Assembly (NCBI GenBank): GCA_049323455.1
Contig: JBMONF010000065.1
Location: 124,001 to 188,000 of the forward strand
Source of the DNA: Hypericibacter sp049323455
GTDB taxonomy: Bacteria; Pseudomonadota; Alphaproteobacteria; Dongiales; Dongiaceae
DNA: 64,000 bases
Reading direction: 5' to 3'
The stretch's first letter is position 1. Each line of letters starts with the position of its first letter. The translations under genes were made by a program, and so were the position numbers. The notes under the pieces are model-generated. The model was not told the origin of the DNA, did no database searches, and saw only the letters and a list, made by a program, of their open reading frames with translations. Positions 43,184-52,060 of the stretch are shown here, piece after piece.

Positions 43184-45967
43184 TCACACCTTGCCGTGGC
43201 ACTGCTTGAACTTCTTGCCCGAGCCGCAGGGGCAGGGCGCGTTGCGCGGCACCTTGCCCCAGTTCGATTCGGGCATGCGCGGCTGGGCTGCCGGCGGAGA
43301 CGCCGGCTGGCGCGCGAACACGCTGGCAGGACCGTTGCCGCCGCCGGCTTGGGGCCGCGCCGCGACGGCAGGGCCGGCGCCCGCGCCCGACCCGACGCCG
43401 ACCATGGCTCCCGCGGGCGCGAGAGCCGGATCCTGGCGCGTCTCGCGCATCGGCGTGGGCGCGCGCGCGACCTCGGCCTCTTCCGGCCGGCTGACGCGGA
43501 TCTCGATATGCGAGAGCACGCCGGTCACGGTCTCGCGCAGGCGCACCAGCATTCCCTCGAACAGCTCGAAGGCCTCGCGGCGATACTCGTTGAGCGGATC
43601 GCGCTGGCTGTAGGCCCTCAAGCCGATGCCGTGGCGCAGATGATCGAGCGCCAGGAGATGCTCCTTCCACAGCTGGTCGAGGAGCTGCAGCAAGAGGCTC
43701 TTCTCGGCCACGCGCATGACCTCGGGGGTGAAGCGCTGCTCGCGCTCGGCGGTGCGCATGTCGGAGGCGTCGCGGATGCGTTCCAGCACCTGCTCGACGT
43801 CGATGCCCTCCTCCTTGGCCCATGCCGCGATCGGCAGGTCGAGGCCGAGCACCCTGAGGCATTCCTCGTGGAGCTGCGTCACCTCCCACTGCTCGGGATA
43901 GGAGCCCTTGGGGATGGCGCGCTCGACCAGGTTCTGGATCGTCTCGTGGCGCATGTCGACGATGGTCTGCGCCAGATCGGTCGCACGCATCAGCTCCTTG
44001 CGCTGCTCGTAGATGACCTTGCGCTGGTCGTTCATCACGTTGTCGTACTTCAGCAGATTCTTGCGAATCTCGAAGTTGCGTGCCTCGACTTTCTGCTGCG
44101 CCTTCTCCAGCGCCTTGTTGACCCAGCTGTGGACGATCGCCTCGCCCTCCTTGAGGCCGAGCTTCTGCAGCATCGAGTCCATGCGCTCGGACCCGAAGAT
44201 GCGCATGAGATCGTCCTCGAGCGAGAGATAGAAGCGCGAGGCGCCGGGATCGCCCTGGCGGCCGGAGCGGCCACGCAGCTGGTTGTCGATGCGCCGGCTT
44301 TCATGCCGCTCGGTGCCGAGCACGAAGAGCCCGCCGGCCTCGAGCGCCACCTGCTTGGCGGCGGCGACCTCGCTCCTGATCTTCTCGATCCGGGCCTTGC
44401 GCTGCGCCTCGTCGGTCAGCGTCTCGGTCTCGCGGCGGATGCGCATGTCGACGTTACCGCCCAGTTGGATGTCGGTGCCGCGGCCGGCCATGTTGGTGGC
44501 GATGGTGACCGCGCCCGGCACGCCGGCGTCGGCGATGATGTAGGCCTCCTGCTCGTGATAGCGCGCGTTCAGCACCTGGTGCGGGATGCTGCGTCGCTTC
44601 AGCATGGCGGAGAGCAGCTCCGATTTCTCGATGCTGACGGTGCCGACCAGGACCGGCTGCTTGCGCTCGCGCGCCTCCAGGATCGCCTCGATGATGGCGT
44701 CGTACTTCTCCTTGGCCGTGCGGAAGACCTGGTCGTCCTCGTCCTTGCGGATGCAGGGCAGGTTGGTCGGGATCTCGATCACGTCGAGGCCGTAGATATC
44801 GGAGAACTCGGGCGCCTCGGTCATGGCCGTGCCGGTCATGCCGGCGAGCTTCGGATAGAGGCGGAAATAGTTCTGGAAGGTGATCGAGGCCAGCGTCTGG
44901 TTCTCGTTCTGGATCTGCACCCGCTCCTTGGCCTCGAGCGCCTGATGCAGGCCTTCCGAGTAGCGCCGGCCCTCCATCATGCGGCCGGTGAACTCGTCGA
45001 TGATGACGACCTTGTTGTCCTTGACGATGTAGTCCGTGTCGCGCTGGAACAGCTTGTGCGCCCGGAGCGCCTGCTGGCTGTGGTGCACCAGCGCCACGTT
45101 CTGGATGTCGTACATCGAGGCGCTGCGCAGGAGCCCGGCTTCCCGGAGCAGCTCCTCCATATGCTCCACGCCCTGCTCGGTCAGCGTCACCTGGCGCTGC
45201 TTCTCGTCCTTCTCGTAATCGGCCTCGGTCAGCTTCGGGATGAGCGCGTCGATCTTGACATAGAGCTCGGAGGAATCCTCGGCGGGGCCCGAGATGATGA
45301 GCGGGGTGCGCGCCTCGTCGATCAGGATGCTGTCCACCTCGTCGACGATGGCGTAGTTGAATTCGCGCTGCACCATGTCCTCGAGCCGGAACTTCATGTT
45401 GTCGCGCAGATAGTCGAAGCCAAGCTCGTTGTTGGTGCCGTAGGTGACGTCGCAGGCATATTGCTGGCGCCGCTCGGGATCCGTGAGCCCGTGCACGATG
45501 CAGCCCACGCTCATGCCGAGGAAGCGGTAGATCTGGCCCATCCATTCGGCGTCGCGCTTGGCCAGATAGTCGTTGACCGTCACGACATGCACGCCCCGCC
45601 CCGATAGAGCGTTCAGATAGACCGGCAGCGTGGCCACCAGCGTCTTGCCTTCGCCGGTCTTCATCTCGGCGATCGTGCCGCGGTGGAGCACGATGCCGCC
45701 CATGAGCTGCACGTCGAAATGGCGCTGCCCCAGCGTGCGCACCGCCGCCTCGCGCACCGTGGCGAAGGCGTCGGGCAGGATGTCGTCGAGGCTCTCGCCC
45801 TTCCCGAGCCGCTCCTTGAGCCAGGGCGTGCGCGCCCGCAAGGCCTCGTCGTCGAGCGCCTTGACCTCGGCCTCGAGCGCATTGACCTCCTGGACGATCT
45901 TGGCCAGGGTCTTGATGTAGCGGTCGTTGGCGGAGCCGAACAGCCGCTTGGCAAGGGCGGAAAGCAT
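43184..45967 (-). CDS. secA: Preprotein translocase ATPase SecA
   Basis: A 927-residue Sec motor. The DEAD-box motor contains MKTGEGKTLVATLP (Walker A, about residue 103) and VDEVDSILIDEARTPLIISG (Walker B). AGMTGTAMTEAPEF, ATNMAGRGTDIQLGG and GRSGRQGDPGASRF are the helicase motifs of the second nucleotide-binding fold. The C-terminal tail ends in a zinc-binding segment CPCGSGKKFKQCHG that contacts SecB and phospholipid. A Pro/Ala/Gly-rich linker of about 60 residues precedes the tail. Full length; essential. Confidence 0.98.
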   Translation of the reverse strand: MLSALAKRLFGSANDRYIKTLAKIVQEVNALEAEVKALDDEALRARTPWLKERLGKGESLDDILPDAFATVREAAVRTLGQRHFDVQLMGGIVLHRGTIAEMKTGEGKTLVATLPVYLNALSGRGVHVVTVNDYLAKRDAEWMGQIYRFLGMSVGCIVHGLTDPERRQQYACDVTYGTNNELGFDYLRDNMKFRLEDMVQREFNYAIVDEVDSILIDEARTPLIISGPAEDSSELYVKIDALIPKLTEADYEKDEKQRQVTLTEQGVEHMEELLREAGLLRSASMYDIQNVALVHHSQQALRAHKLFQRDTDYIVKDNKVVIIDEFTGRMMEGRRYSEGLHQALEAKERVQIQNENQTLASITFQNYFRLYPKLAGMTGTAMTEAPEFSDIYGLDVIEIPTNLPCIRKDEDDQVFRTAKEKYDAIIEAILEARERKQPVLVGTVSIEKSELLSAMLKRRSIPHQVLNARYHEQEAYIIADAGVPGAVTIATNMAGRGTDIQLGGNVDMRIRRETETLTDEAQRKARIEKIRSEVAAAKQVALEAGGLFVLGTERHESRRIDNQLRGRSGRQGDPGASRFYLSLEDDLMRIFGSERMDSMLQKLGLKEGEAIVHSWVNKALEKAQQKVEARNFEIRKNLLKYDNVMNDQRKVIYEQRKELMRATDLAQTIVDMRHETIQNLVERAIPKGSYPEQWEVTQLHEECLRVLGLDLPIAAWAKEEGIDVEQVLERIRDASDMRTAEREQRFTPEVMRVAEKSLLLQLLDQLWKEHLLALDHLRHGIGLRAYSQRDPLNEYRREAFELFEGMLVRLRETVTGVLSHIEIRVSRPEEAEVARAPTPMRETRQDPALAPAGAMVGVGSGAGAGPAVAARPQAGGGNGPASVFARQPASPPAAQPRMPESNWGKVPRNAPCPCGSGKKFKQCHGKV

Positions 45968-46181
45968 TCAAACCTCGAATGGCAAGGGAGCGCCCCCTCC
46001 GGACGCGCTGCCGGTTGGCACATCCGGGCGGCGGCGCGGCGGCCGGGCCGCTCTAAACATGTGCCGATGGGCGCATGAGAGATAGGACCCCGCCCCCGGC
46101 CTGTCAACGCGGGGGGCGCCGGCCGGTGCCGGCTATCCCGCGGGCGCCGTCATGCCGCCGCGCCGCCGGCAACGGCGCTGC

Positions 46182-46197
46182 GTCACGATTTTGTGAC
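46182..46197. promoter_or_regulatory. GTCAC dyad in the secA/peptidylprolyl isomerase intergenic region
   Basis: GTCACGATTTTGTGAC is an inverted repeat (GTCAC-N6-GTGAC) and the only obvious dyad in the 371-nt gap 45968-46338, which otherwise shows GC-rich low-complexity sequence and no gene. It could be an operator for either divergent gene; no regulator is assigned. Confidence 0.3.
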
Positions 46198-46338
46198 GGT
46201 TTCGCTCGATTTGCCCCGGCCGTCGGCCCCGATGCTCGGCCTTGTGTGCGAGCGGGGGCTGTGCATGATGGGCGCGGCCGGGTGGCTGTCCGTCGCTCGC
46301 AAGAGCCCGGCGCACCCTCAACCTTTCCAGAGTCCTCA

Positions 46339-47187
46339 ATGAAAAAGCTGCTCATGGCCGGCGCCGCGGCCTTACTCGTCCTGACGGCGCAACCGCTGCT
46401 CGCCGCCGAGGACGACCCGGTCGTGGCCAAGGTCAACGGCAAGGAGCTGCATCGCTCCGATGTGGTGGCCTCCGCCCGCGGCCTGCCGGAGCAGTACCAG
46501 CAGCAGATCGACGTGATCTTTCCGGCCCTGGTCGAGCGGTTGATCGGGCTCGAGCTGCTGGCCGAGGCAGGCCGTGCGCAGAAGCTCGCCGACGACGCCG
46601 AGGTCAAGGAGCTAATGCGGGCTTACGAGGACGAGGCGATCCGGCGCGTCTACGTCAAGCGGCTGATCGAGACGGGCGTGACCGACGCCGAGCTGAAGAA
46701 GCGCTATGATGAGTATGTGGCGAGCCATCCGCCACAGACCGAGATTCGCGCCCGGCACATCCTGGTCAAGACCAAGGAGGAGGCCGAAGCGATCATCGCC
46801 GAGCTGGACAAGGGTGCGGATTTCGCCGAGCTCGCCAAGCAGAAATCGACCGATCCGGCCGCCGCCAACGGCGGCGATCTCGGCTATTTCCTGCCCGAGG
46901 AGATGGTGAAGCCCTTCGCCGACGCGGCCATCGGGCTGGAGAAGGGGGCCTATTCCAAAACCCCGGTTCAGACCGAGTTCGGCTGGCATGTCATCAAGCT
47001 CGAGGACAAGCGCGAGCGCAAGGTGCCGACCTTCGATGAGATGAAGGACGAGCTGCGCAGCCAGGTTTCGCAGGACCTCGTGAACAAGAAGGTCGAAGAA
47101 CTGCGCGCGGCGGCCAAGATCGAGATGTTTAATCCGGACGGCTCGCCGATGCAGCCGCAAGCGCCGGCGAACCCGCCCGCGCAGTAG
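46339..47187 (+). CDS. Exported parvulin-type peptidylprolyl isomerase (PpiC/SurA-like)
   Basis: A 282-residue periplasmic isomerase. The signal peptide MKKLLMAGAAALLVLTAQPL is cleaved after LLAAE (about residue 23). A SurA-like N-terminal chaperone region (about 30-130) is followed by the rotamase domain (about 135-235) with EIRARHILVKTKEEAEAI, FAELAKQKSTDPAAANGGDL and VQTEFGWHVIKLED, all classical parvulin motifs. It assists folding of outer-membrane and periplasmic proteins delivered by SecA. Divergent from secA. Pro/Gln-rich C-terminus; stop 14 nt before argJ. Confidence 0.93.
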   Translation: MKKLLMAGAAALLVLTAQPLLAAEDDPVVAKVNGKELHRSDVVASARGLPEQYQQQIDVIFPALVERLIGLELLAEAGRAQKLADDAEVKELMRAYEDEAIRRVYVKRLIETGVTDAELKKRYDEYVASHPPQTEIRARHILVKTKEEAEAIIAELDKGADFAELAKQKSTDPAAANGGDLGYFLPEEMVKPFADAAIGLEKGAYSKTPVQTEFGWHVIKLEDKRERKVPTFDEMKDELRSQVSQDLVNKKVEELRAAAKIEMFNPDGSPMQPQAPANPPAQ

Positions 47188-47201
47188 GAGCGAGGACGGC
47201 C

Positions 47202-48431
47202 ATGCTGGAACGCTCGCCATTGGCGCCCGCGACCATCCCGACCCTGCCGGCCGTGGCGGGCGTGCGGCTCGCCGCGGCCGCCTGCGAGATCCGCTACAAG
47301 GGCCGCAAGGACGCGACTTTGATCGAGTTCGCGCCTGGCTCGACCGTGGCGGGCGTCTTCACCCGCTCGCTCGCGCCGGGCGCCCCGGTCGATCTCTGCC
47401 GCAAGCATCTCGGGGGCGGCAAGGCGCGCGCGATCCTGGTGAACTCGGGCAACGCCAACGCCTTCACCGGCAAGCTGGGCCAAGCCGCCTGCGACCGCTC
47501 GGCCAAGGCGGTGGCCGAGGCGCTCGGCTGCAAGAGGAGCGAGGTGTTCCTGGCCTCGACCGGCGTGATCGGCGAGCCGCTGCCGGTCGAGAAGCTGGTA
47601 GCAGGGCTGGGCGGGCTCGTCCGGGACCTCGGCCCCGATGGCTGGCGTGGCGCGGCAGAGGCCATCATGACCACCGACACCTTCCCCAAGCTCGCCACGC
47701 GCCGCGCCGAAATCGCGGGCGTGCCGGTGACGATCAACGGCATCGCCAAGGGCTCGGGCATGATCGCCCCCGACATGGCGACCATGCTGGCTTTCGTGGC
47801 GACCGACGCGAAGGTTCCCGCACCGGTGCTGCAGAAGCTCCTGACCGCCGCCACCGATCGCTCCTTCAACTGCATCACGGTCGACAGCGACACCTCGACC
47901 AGCGACACGTTGCTGCTGGTGGCGACCGGCCAGGCCAGGCACAAGGCGGTCAAGGGCGCGGCCGACGCGCATCTCAGAGGCTTCAAAGCGGCGCTCGAGG
48001 ATCTGCTGATCGATCTCGCCCGCCAGGTGGCGCGTGATGGCGAGGGCGCCAGCAAGTTCGTCACCATCGACGTGACGGGGGCGGCCACCGACAAGGCGGC
48101 CCGGCGCATCGCGCTCGCGGTGGCCAATTCGCCCCTGGTCAAGACCGCGATCGCCGGCGAGGACGCCAACTGGGGCCGCATCGTCATGGCCGTCGGCAAG
48201 TCGGGCGAGAAGGTCGACCGCGACAAGCTCGAGATCGCGATCGGCGGCATTGCCGTGGCGGCCAAGGGCCAGCGCGTGCCCGATTACGACGAGGCGCCGG
48301 TGGCGCTGCACATGAAGGGCCGCGAAATCGACATCGCCGTCGATATCGGGGTCGGCCGCGGCAAGGCGCGGGTCTGGACCTGCGACCTGACGCACGGCTA
48401 CATCGACATCAATGGCTCTTATCGGAGCTGA
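47202..48431 (+). CDS. argJ: Bifunctional glutamate N-acetyltransferase/amino-acid acetyltransferase ArgJ
   Basis: A 409-residue self-cleaving Ntn-type enzyme of arginine biosynthesis, making N-acetylglutamate and recycling acetyl groups from N-acetylornithine. ILVNSGNANAFTGKLG, ASTGVIGEPLP, GSGMIAPDMATMLAFVATDA (autocleavage Thr in the ATML segment), CITVDSDTSTSDT and the ending THGYIDINGSYRS are all present. It begins 14 nt after the isomerase gene and its last 20 nt overlap the next acetyltransferase gene, so three reading frames are translationally chained downstream. Confidence 0.97.
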   Translation: MLERSPLAPATIPTLPAVAGVRLAAAACEIRYKGRKDATLIEFAPGSTVAGVFTRSLAPGAPVDLCRKHLGGGKARAILVNSGNANAFTGKLGQAACDRSAKAVAEALGCKRSEVFLASTGVIGEPLPVEKLVAGLGGLVRDLGPDGWRGAAEAIMTTDTFPKLATRRAEIAGVPVTINGIAKGSGMIAPDMATMLAFVATDAKVPAPVLQKLLTAATDRSFNCITVDSDTSTSDTLLLVATGQARHKAVKGAADAHLRGFKAALEDLLIDLARQVARDGEGASKFVTIDVTGAATDKAARRIALAVANSPLVKTAIAGEDANWGRIVMAVGKSGEKVDRDKLEIAIGGIAVAAKGQRVPDYDEAPVALHMKGREIDIAVDIGVGRGKARVWTCDLTHGYIDINGSYRS

Positions 48432-48978
48432 GCGGCGTCGTCGCTCGACGCTCGAAACGGCGCGTTTGCGCCTGCGGCCCTTGCGCCGCGACGACAGCCC
48501 CGTCATCGAGCGGCTGGCGGGGGAATGGGAGGTGGCGCGCTATCTGGCGCAGGCACCGCTTCCCTTTCCGCCGGGCGAGGCGGCCCCATGGATCGCTTCG
48601 CTGGCCCGAAGCGGCGAGATCGCATTGGCGATCGAACGGCGCGCCGATCGCGTCTTTCTCGGCTGCTGCGGCTGCACGGTCGAAGCCGACGGGGTGCCGG
48701 ATGTCGGCTATTGGCTCGGCCGCCCGCATTGGGGCCAGGGCTACGCGACGGAGGCGGTCGGACGCCTGGTGAAGCATCTGTTCGAGGATCGCGGCGCGGC
48801 ACGCGTCACCGCGGCCGCGTTGCCGGAGAACCCGGCTTCGATCCGCGTCCAGGAGCGGCTGGGCTTCATCTATGCGGGCGCGCAGGAGCGGGAATTTCCG
48901 GCGCGCGGCGGTAGGCGGCTCCTGGAGCGGCGCACGCTGGATCGCGCGCGCTGGCGAGAGCTTCATGACGCTCGCTGA
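48412..48978 (+). CDS. GNAT family N-acetyltransferase
   Basis: A 188-residue RimJ/RimL-type GNAT. LETARLRLRPLRRDD opens the fold; YWLGRPHWGQGYATEAVGRL contains the acetyl-CoA pyrophosphate-binding Q/RxxGxG/A; ENPASIRVQERLGF is the C-terminal helix and strand. It overlaps argJ by 20 nt and the next gene by 14 nt. Likely acetylates a protein N-terminus or small amine; the substrate is unknown. It is clearly a paralogue of the next gene's N-terminal domain (shared GLARLAGEWEVARY-like, PENPASIRVQE). Confidence 0.88.
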   Translation: MALIGAERRRRSTLETARLRLRPLRRDDSPVIERLAGEWEVARYLAQAPLPFPPGEAAPWIASLARSGEIALAIERRADRVFLGCCGCTVEADGVPDVGYWLGRPHWGQGYATEAVGRLVKHLFEDRGAARVTAAALPENPASIRVQERLGFIYAGAQEREFPARGGRRLLERRTLDRARWRELHDAR

Positions 48979-49930
48979 GGAAGCCTCCGGCTGTGCCGCT
49001 GCCCGGATCGAGACGCCGCGGCTGATCCTGCGCCCCGTCATGCAGGTGGATGCGCTTTGGATCGAGCGGCTCGCCGGCGATTGGGAGGTGGCGCGCTACA
49101 CGGCGCGCATCCCTCACCCCTATCCGCTGGGCGGGGCTGTCGCGTTCATCGCCGGGCTTGGGGACGCGGCCGACCTCACCTTCGCCATCGAACGGCGCGC
49201 CGACCGCAAGCCCGTCGGCATGATCGGGCTGGAGCGCGCGGGCAGGGAGGCCGAGGTCGGCTACTGGATCGGCAAGCCTTATTGGGGCCAGGGCTATGCG
49301 AGCGAGGCCCTGGAGGCGCTGGTCGATCACGGCTTCCGCAAGCTCGGCCTCGAGCGCCTCACCGCCGCGGCCATGCCGGAGAATCCGGCCTCGATCCGCG
49401 TTCAGGAGAAGAACGGCTTCGTTCTCGCCGGGACGGGCGAGATCGACGCGCCGGCGCGCGGCGGCAAGATGACGGTGGAGCGTCGGGTCCTCGACCGCGC
49501 CGCCTGGGATCGGCGGCGGGCCGAGACGGCCTTGCCGCTGCTGCTGGTGGTCGCGGTGGCGCTCATCGATGCAGACGGACGCGTGCTGCTGGCGCAGCGC
49601 CCGCCCGGCAAGCCGATGGCGGGCTTGTGGGAGTTCCCCGGCGGCAAGCTCCATCCGGGCGAGAGCCCCGAGCAGGCGCTCGTGCGCGAGCTCAAGGAGG
49701 AGCTGGGGCTTGACACCGCCGAGAGCTGCCTGGCGCCGATCGCCTTCGCCTCGCACCGCTACGAGACATTCCACCTGCTGATGCCACTCTATGTCTGCCG
49801 TGTGTGGAAGGGCACGCCGCACCCGCACGAAGGCCAGAAGCTCGCCTGGGTCAGGCCGCAGAAGCTCGCCGACTACCCGATGCCGCCGGCCGACCTGCCG
49901 CTGATCCCGATCCTGCAGGATCTGCTGTAG
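48965..49930 (+). CDS. GNAT acetyltransferase fused to MutT-type NUDIX hydrolase
   Basis: A 321-residue two-domain fusion. Residues about 15-175 are a GNAT domain (IETPRLILRPV, IERLAGDWEVARY, YWIGKPYWGQGYASEALEAL, ENPASIRVQEKNGF). Residues about 190-320 are a NUDIX domain: ALIDADGRVLLAQRPPGKPM, LWEFPGGKLHPGESPEQALV and RELKEELGLD complete the G-x5-E-x7-REUxEExGU box, so a MutT-like 8-oxo-(d)GTP or related pyrophosphohydrolase is expected. The join ERRVLDRAAWDRRRAETALP lacks any stop or frameshift. In relatives I know these are separate neighbouring genes; here they are one ORF. The ATG at 48965 overlaps the previous stop by 14 nt. Confidence 0.9.
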   Translation: MTLAEEASGCAAARIETPRLILRPVMQVDALWIERLAGDWEVARYTARIPHPYPLGGAVAFIAGLGDAADLTFAIERRADRKPVGMIGLERAGREAEVGYWIGKPYWGQGYASEALEALVDHGFRKLGLERLTAAAMPENPASIRVQEKNGFVLAGTGEIDAPARGGKMTVERRVLDRAAWDRRRAETALPLLLVVAVALIDADGRVLLAQRPPGKPMAGLWEFPGGKLHPGESPEQALVRELKEELGLDTAESCLAPIAFASHRYETFHLLMPLYVCRVWKGTPHPHEGQKLAWVRPQKLADYPMPPADLPLIPILQDLL

Positions 49931-49956
49931 GCGCCGTCCCATTCATTCGGAGCAGG

Positions 49957-50100
49957 TCCCCCTCACCCAGCTTCGGGTAGGCTCGGCTTTCAGCCTCGCC
50001 AACCCTTCGCAACCCTCTCCCCGCTGCCGCGGGGCGAGGGAGAAGAGATTTTACCCTCGCCCCCACGCAAGTGGGGGAGAGGGAAGGGTGAGGGGGTGTC
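49957..50100. repeat. Dispersed intergenic repeat, family B copy 4
   Basis: Opens CCCCCTCACCCAGCTTCGGG and closes AAGGGTGAGGGGGTG, with internal CCCTCTCCCCGCTGCCGCGGGG...GAGGG and CCCTCGCCCCCACGCAAGTG...GAGGG hairpins. It is between the convergent GNAT-NUDIX and deacetylase genes. Confidence 0.8.
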
Positions 50101-50143
50101 GATTCCGCGTGGAATGCTGTCGGTGGGATTTGCTTCACGGCTT

Positions 50144-50965
50144 TCATGCGATTCTCTTCCCGGCCGCCGCGACATCCTCCGCAAACGCCGGCCCCGCGAG
50201 ATAAGCGAGCTCCTCGGCGCGGGGGCCCACGACCGGATCGCGGCTGGCGAGCGCGTCGTCGGGCTCGCCCGGGTGGCACATGATCATCGTGCCCGGCGTG
50301 GCGGCCGCGAGCCAGCGGCGGAACAGCGCGCGATAGGGCGCGGCCTCGACGAAGCGGCGCAGGCCCAGGAGCCCGGTGTTCATTGCGCGCTCGCCGGCCT
50401 CGCGGGCGAGCGGGCTGCCGAGCGCGGCGAGGGTGGCAGCCTTGACCGGTGCCGGCAGACGCCAGGGCGACGCGCCCGGCGGCGGACCGACGAGGCGCAG
50501 GCGCGCGCCCGTGCGCCGGCTCACGGCCAGAACGGCCTGGCGCACCACGGGCAGGGCTTGCACATGCTGATGCCCGTCGATGAAATCCGGCGGCCGGCCG
50601 AGGCCCGCCGCCAGGCGGTCGAACTGGCGTCCGACCTCGGCCGCGATCTCGGCCGCATCGAGCCCGCCGGTGAAGGCCAGCGCCAGAAGCCGGCTCAGGC
50701 TGGGCAGACGCCCGTCCGGTGCCAGACGCGCCATCGCGCCCAAGGGTGCGTGGTCGGTCAAGGTCAGATGAAGCCCGACGGCAAAATCGCCGCCCAGGGC
50801 CTTGAGTGCTGCGATCTCCGAGTCGAACTCGGGGAACAGGACCATGACGCTGGTGACGTCGATGCGCCGTTCGGCCAGCAGGCGCCGGATGGCCCGGCCG
50901 ACGCCCGGCGCAAGGGCGTAATCGTCGGCGCAAAAGCGGATCCGATCGGTCGGCGGGGCGTTCAT
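50144..50965 (-). CDS. ChbG/HpnK family carbohydrate deacetylase
   Basis: A 273-residue YdjC/ChbG-fold deacetylase. FCADDYALAPGV carries the metal-binding Asp pair, AVGLHLTLTDH the first His, FIDGHQHVQALP the second, and MIMCHPGEPDD the last His motif, so the zinc site appears intact. Members deacetylate chitooligosaccharide or hopanoid/glycolipid acetyl groups. It is divergent from a polyisoprenyl-type glycosyltransferase and near a GT87-like gene, favouring an envelope glycan or hopanoid substrate over chitobiose; that is inference. Confidence 0.9.
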   Translation of the reverse strand: MNAPPTDRIRFCADDYALAPGVGRAIRRLLAERRIDVTSVMVLFPEFDSEIAALKALGGDFAVGLHLTLTDHAPLGAMARLAPDGRLPSLSRLLALAFTGGLDAAEIAAEVGRQFDRLAAGLGRPPDFIDGHQHVQALPVVRQAVLAVSRRTGARLRLVGPPPGASPWRLPAPVKAATLAALGSPLAREAGERAMNTGLLGLRRFVEAAPYRALFRRWLAAATPGTMIMCHPGEPDDALASRDPVVGPRAEELAYLAGPAFAEDVAAAGKRIA

Positions 50966-51076
50966 GCGAAGCCGAGCCTCGAGCGATGGTCAAAAGCGCA
51001 ACCGCCCTTTTTCGCGGCGGCCGGGACCCTGCACTATACTGGCGCAGCGGAACAAGCGAAGCCCGGGAGCAGGGGA

Positions 51077-52060
51077 ATGGGCGAAGGCGAAGCGAAGACG
51101 GTCCGGCTGGCGGCGGTGGTGCCGTTCTACAACGAAGGGACCGGTGCCGCGGCTTTCCTCGAGCGCCTGACCGGCGCCCTGGCCGAGATCGAGCGGGCCG
51201 CGCCGGCCGGCCTCGACTGGCGCATCATCGCCGTCAACGACGGCAGCGACGACGACACGCTCGGCGTCCTGCTGCACGCGCGCGAGCGCGACGCGCGGAT
51301 CTGCATCGTCGACCTCTCGCGCAATTTCGGCAAGGAATATGCGCTCACGGCCGGTTTCGACCGCGCCGAGGGCGATGTCGTCGTGGTCATGGACGGGGAC
51401 GGCCAGCACCCGCCCGAGATGCTGGGGCCCATGCTCGCCAAGTGGCGCGAGGGCTACGAGGTCGTCTATATGGTGCGCGAGGCGCGCCAAGTACGCGGCC
51501 TGCATCGGCTTCTGCGCGCTGCCTTCTATCGGCTGTTCGCGCTCGCCTCGCCCATCAAGCTGCCGCCCGAAGCGGGCGATTTCCGGCTGATGGATCGGCG
51601 CGTGTTGCGCGCCATCGGCCGCCTGCCCGAGCGCACGCGCTTTCTCAAGGGCATCTATAGCTGGGTTGGCTTCCGACAGATCGGCTTGCGCTATCGGGAA
51701 GACGCGCGCGCCGACGGCGTCAGCCATTGGCGCCTCGCCAAGCTGATCGCCTTCGCGATGGATGCGCTCAGCGCCTTTTCCACCCTGCCGCTGCGCCTAT
51801 GGAGCTGGATCGGCGCCGCCGTGGCGGGCCTGAGCTTTCTCTACGGCGCCTGGCGCGTCGTCCGCGCCATCTTCTGGGGCATCGACGTGCCGGGCTTCGA
51901 GACCATCGTGGTCTCGATCACCTTCCTCGGCGGCATGCAGCTGCTGTCGCTGGGGGTGCTCGGCGGCTATATCGGTCGCATCTTCGACGAGGTGAAGGGC
52001 CGGCCGCTCTACATCGTCCGACGCTCTTACGGCTTTCCCGAGGACGAGGCCGAGAGCTGA
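51077..52060 (+). CDS. Family 2 glycosyltransferase (polyprenyl-phosphate type)
   Basis: A 327-residue membrane glycosyltransferase. The GT-A domain (about 10-230) has VVPFYNEG, VNDGSDDDT, DLSRNFGKEYALTAGFDRA and VMDGDGQHPPEML (DxD-like metal site); two C-terminal TM helices follow (about 240-262 and 270-300). This is the plan of DPM1/ArnC/GtrB-like transferases that place a sugar on undecaprenyl phosphate. The ATG at 51077 fits; the frame remains open further upstream through the antisense of the deacetylase, which I ignore. Its 3' end overlaps the convergent GT87-like gene by 34 nt. Confidence 0.9.
   Translation: MGEGEAKTVRLAAVVPFYNEGTGAAAFLERLTGALAEIERAAPAGLDWRIIAVNDGSDDDTLGVLLHARERDARICIVDLSRNFGKEYALTAGFDRAEGDVVVVMDGDGQHPPEMLGPMLAKWREGYEVVYMVREARQVRGLHRLLRAAFYRLFALASPIKLPPEAGDFRLMDRRVLRAIGRLPERTRFLKGIYSWVGFRQIGLRYREDARADGVSHWRLAKLIAFAMDALSAFSTLPLRLWSWIGAAVAGLSFLYGAWRVVRAIFWGIDVPGFETIVVSITFLGGMQLLSLGVLGGYIGRIFDEVKGRPLYIVRRSYGFPEDEAES

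Noticed and set aside
50096..51076. Upstream extension of the GT2 frame to about 50096
   Set aside because: The extension overlaps the ChbG/HpnK gene antisense and gives Arg-rich residues without glycosyltransferase features; the GT-A fold starts after 51077.
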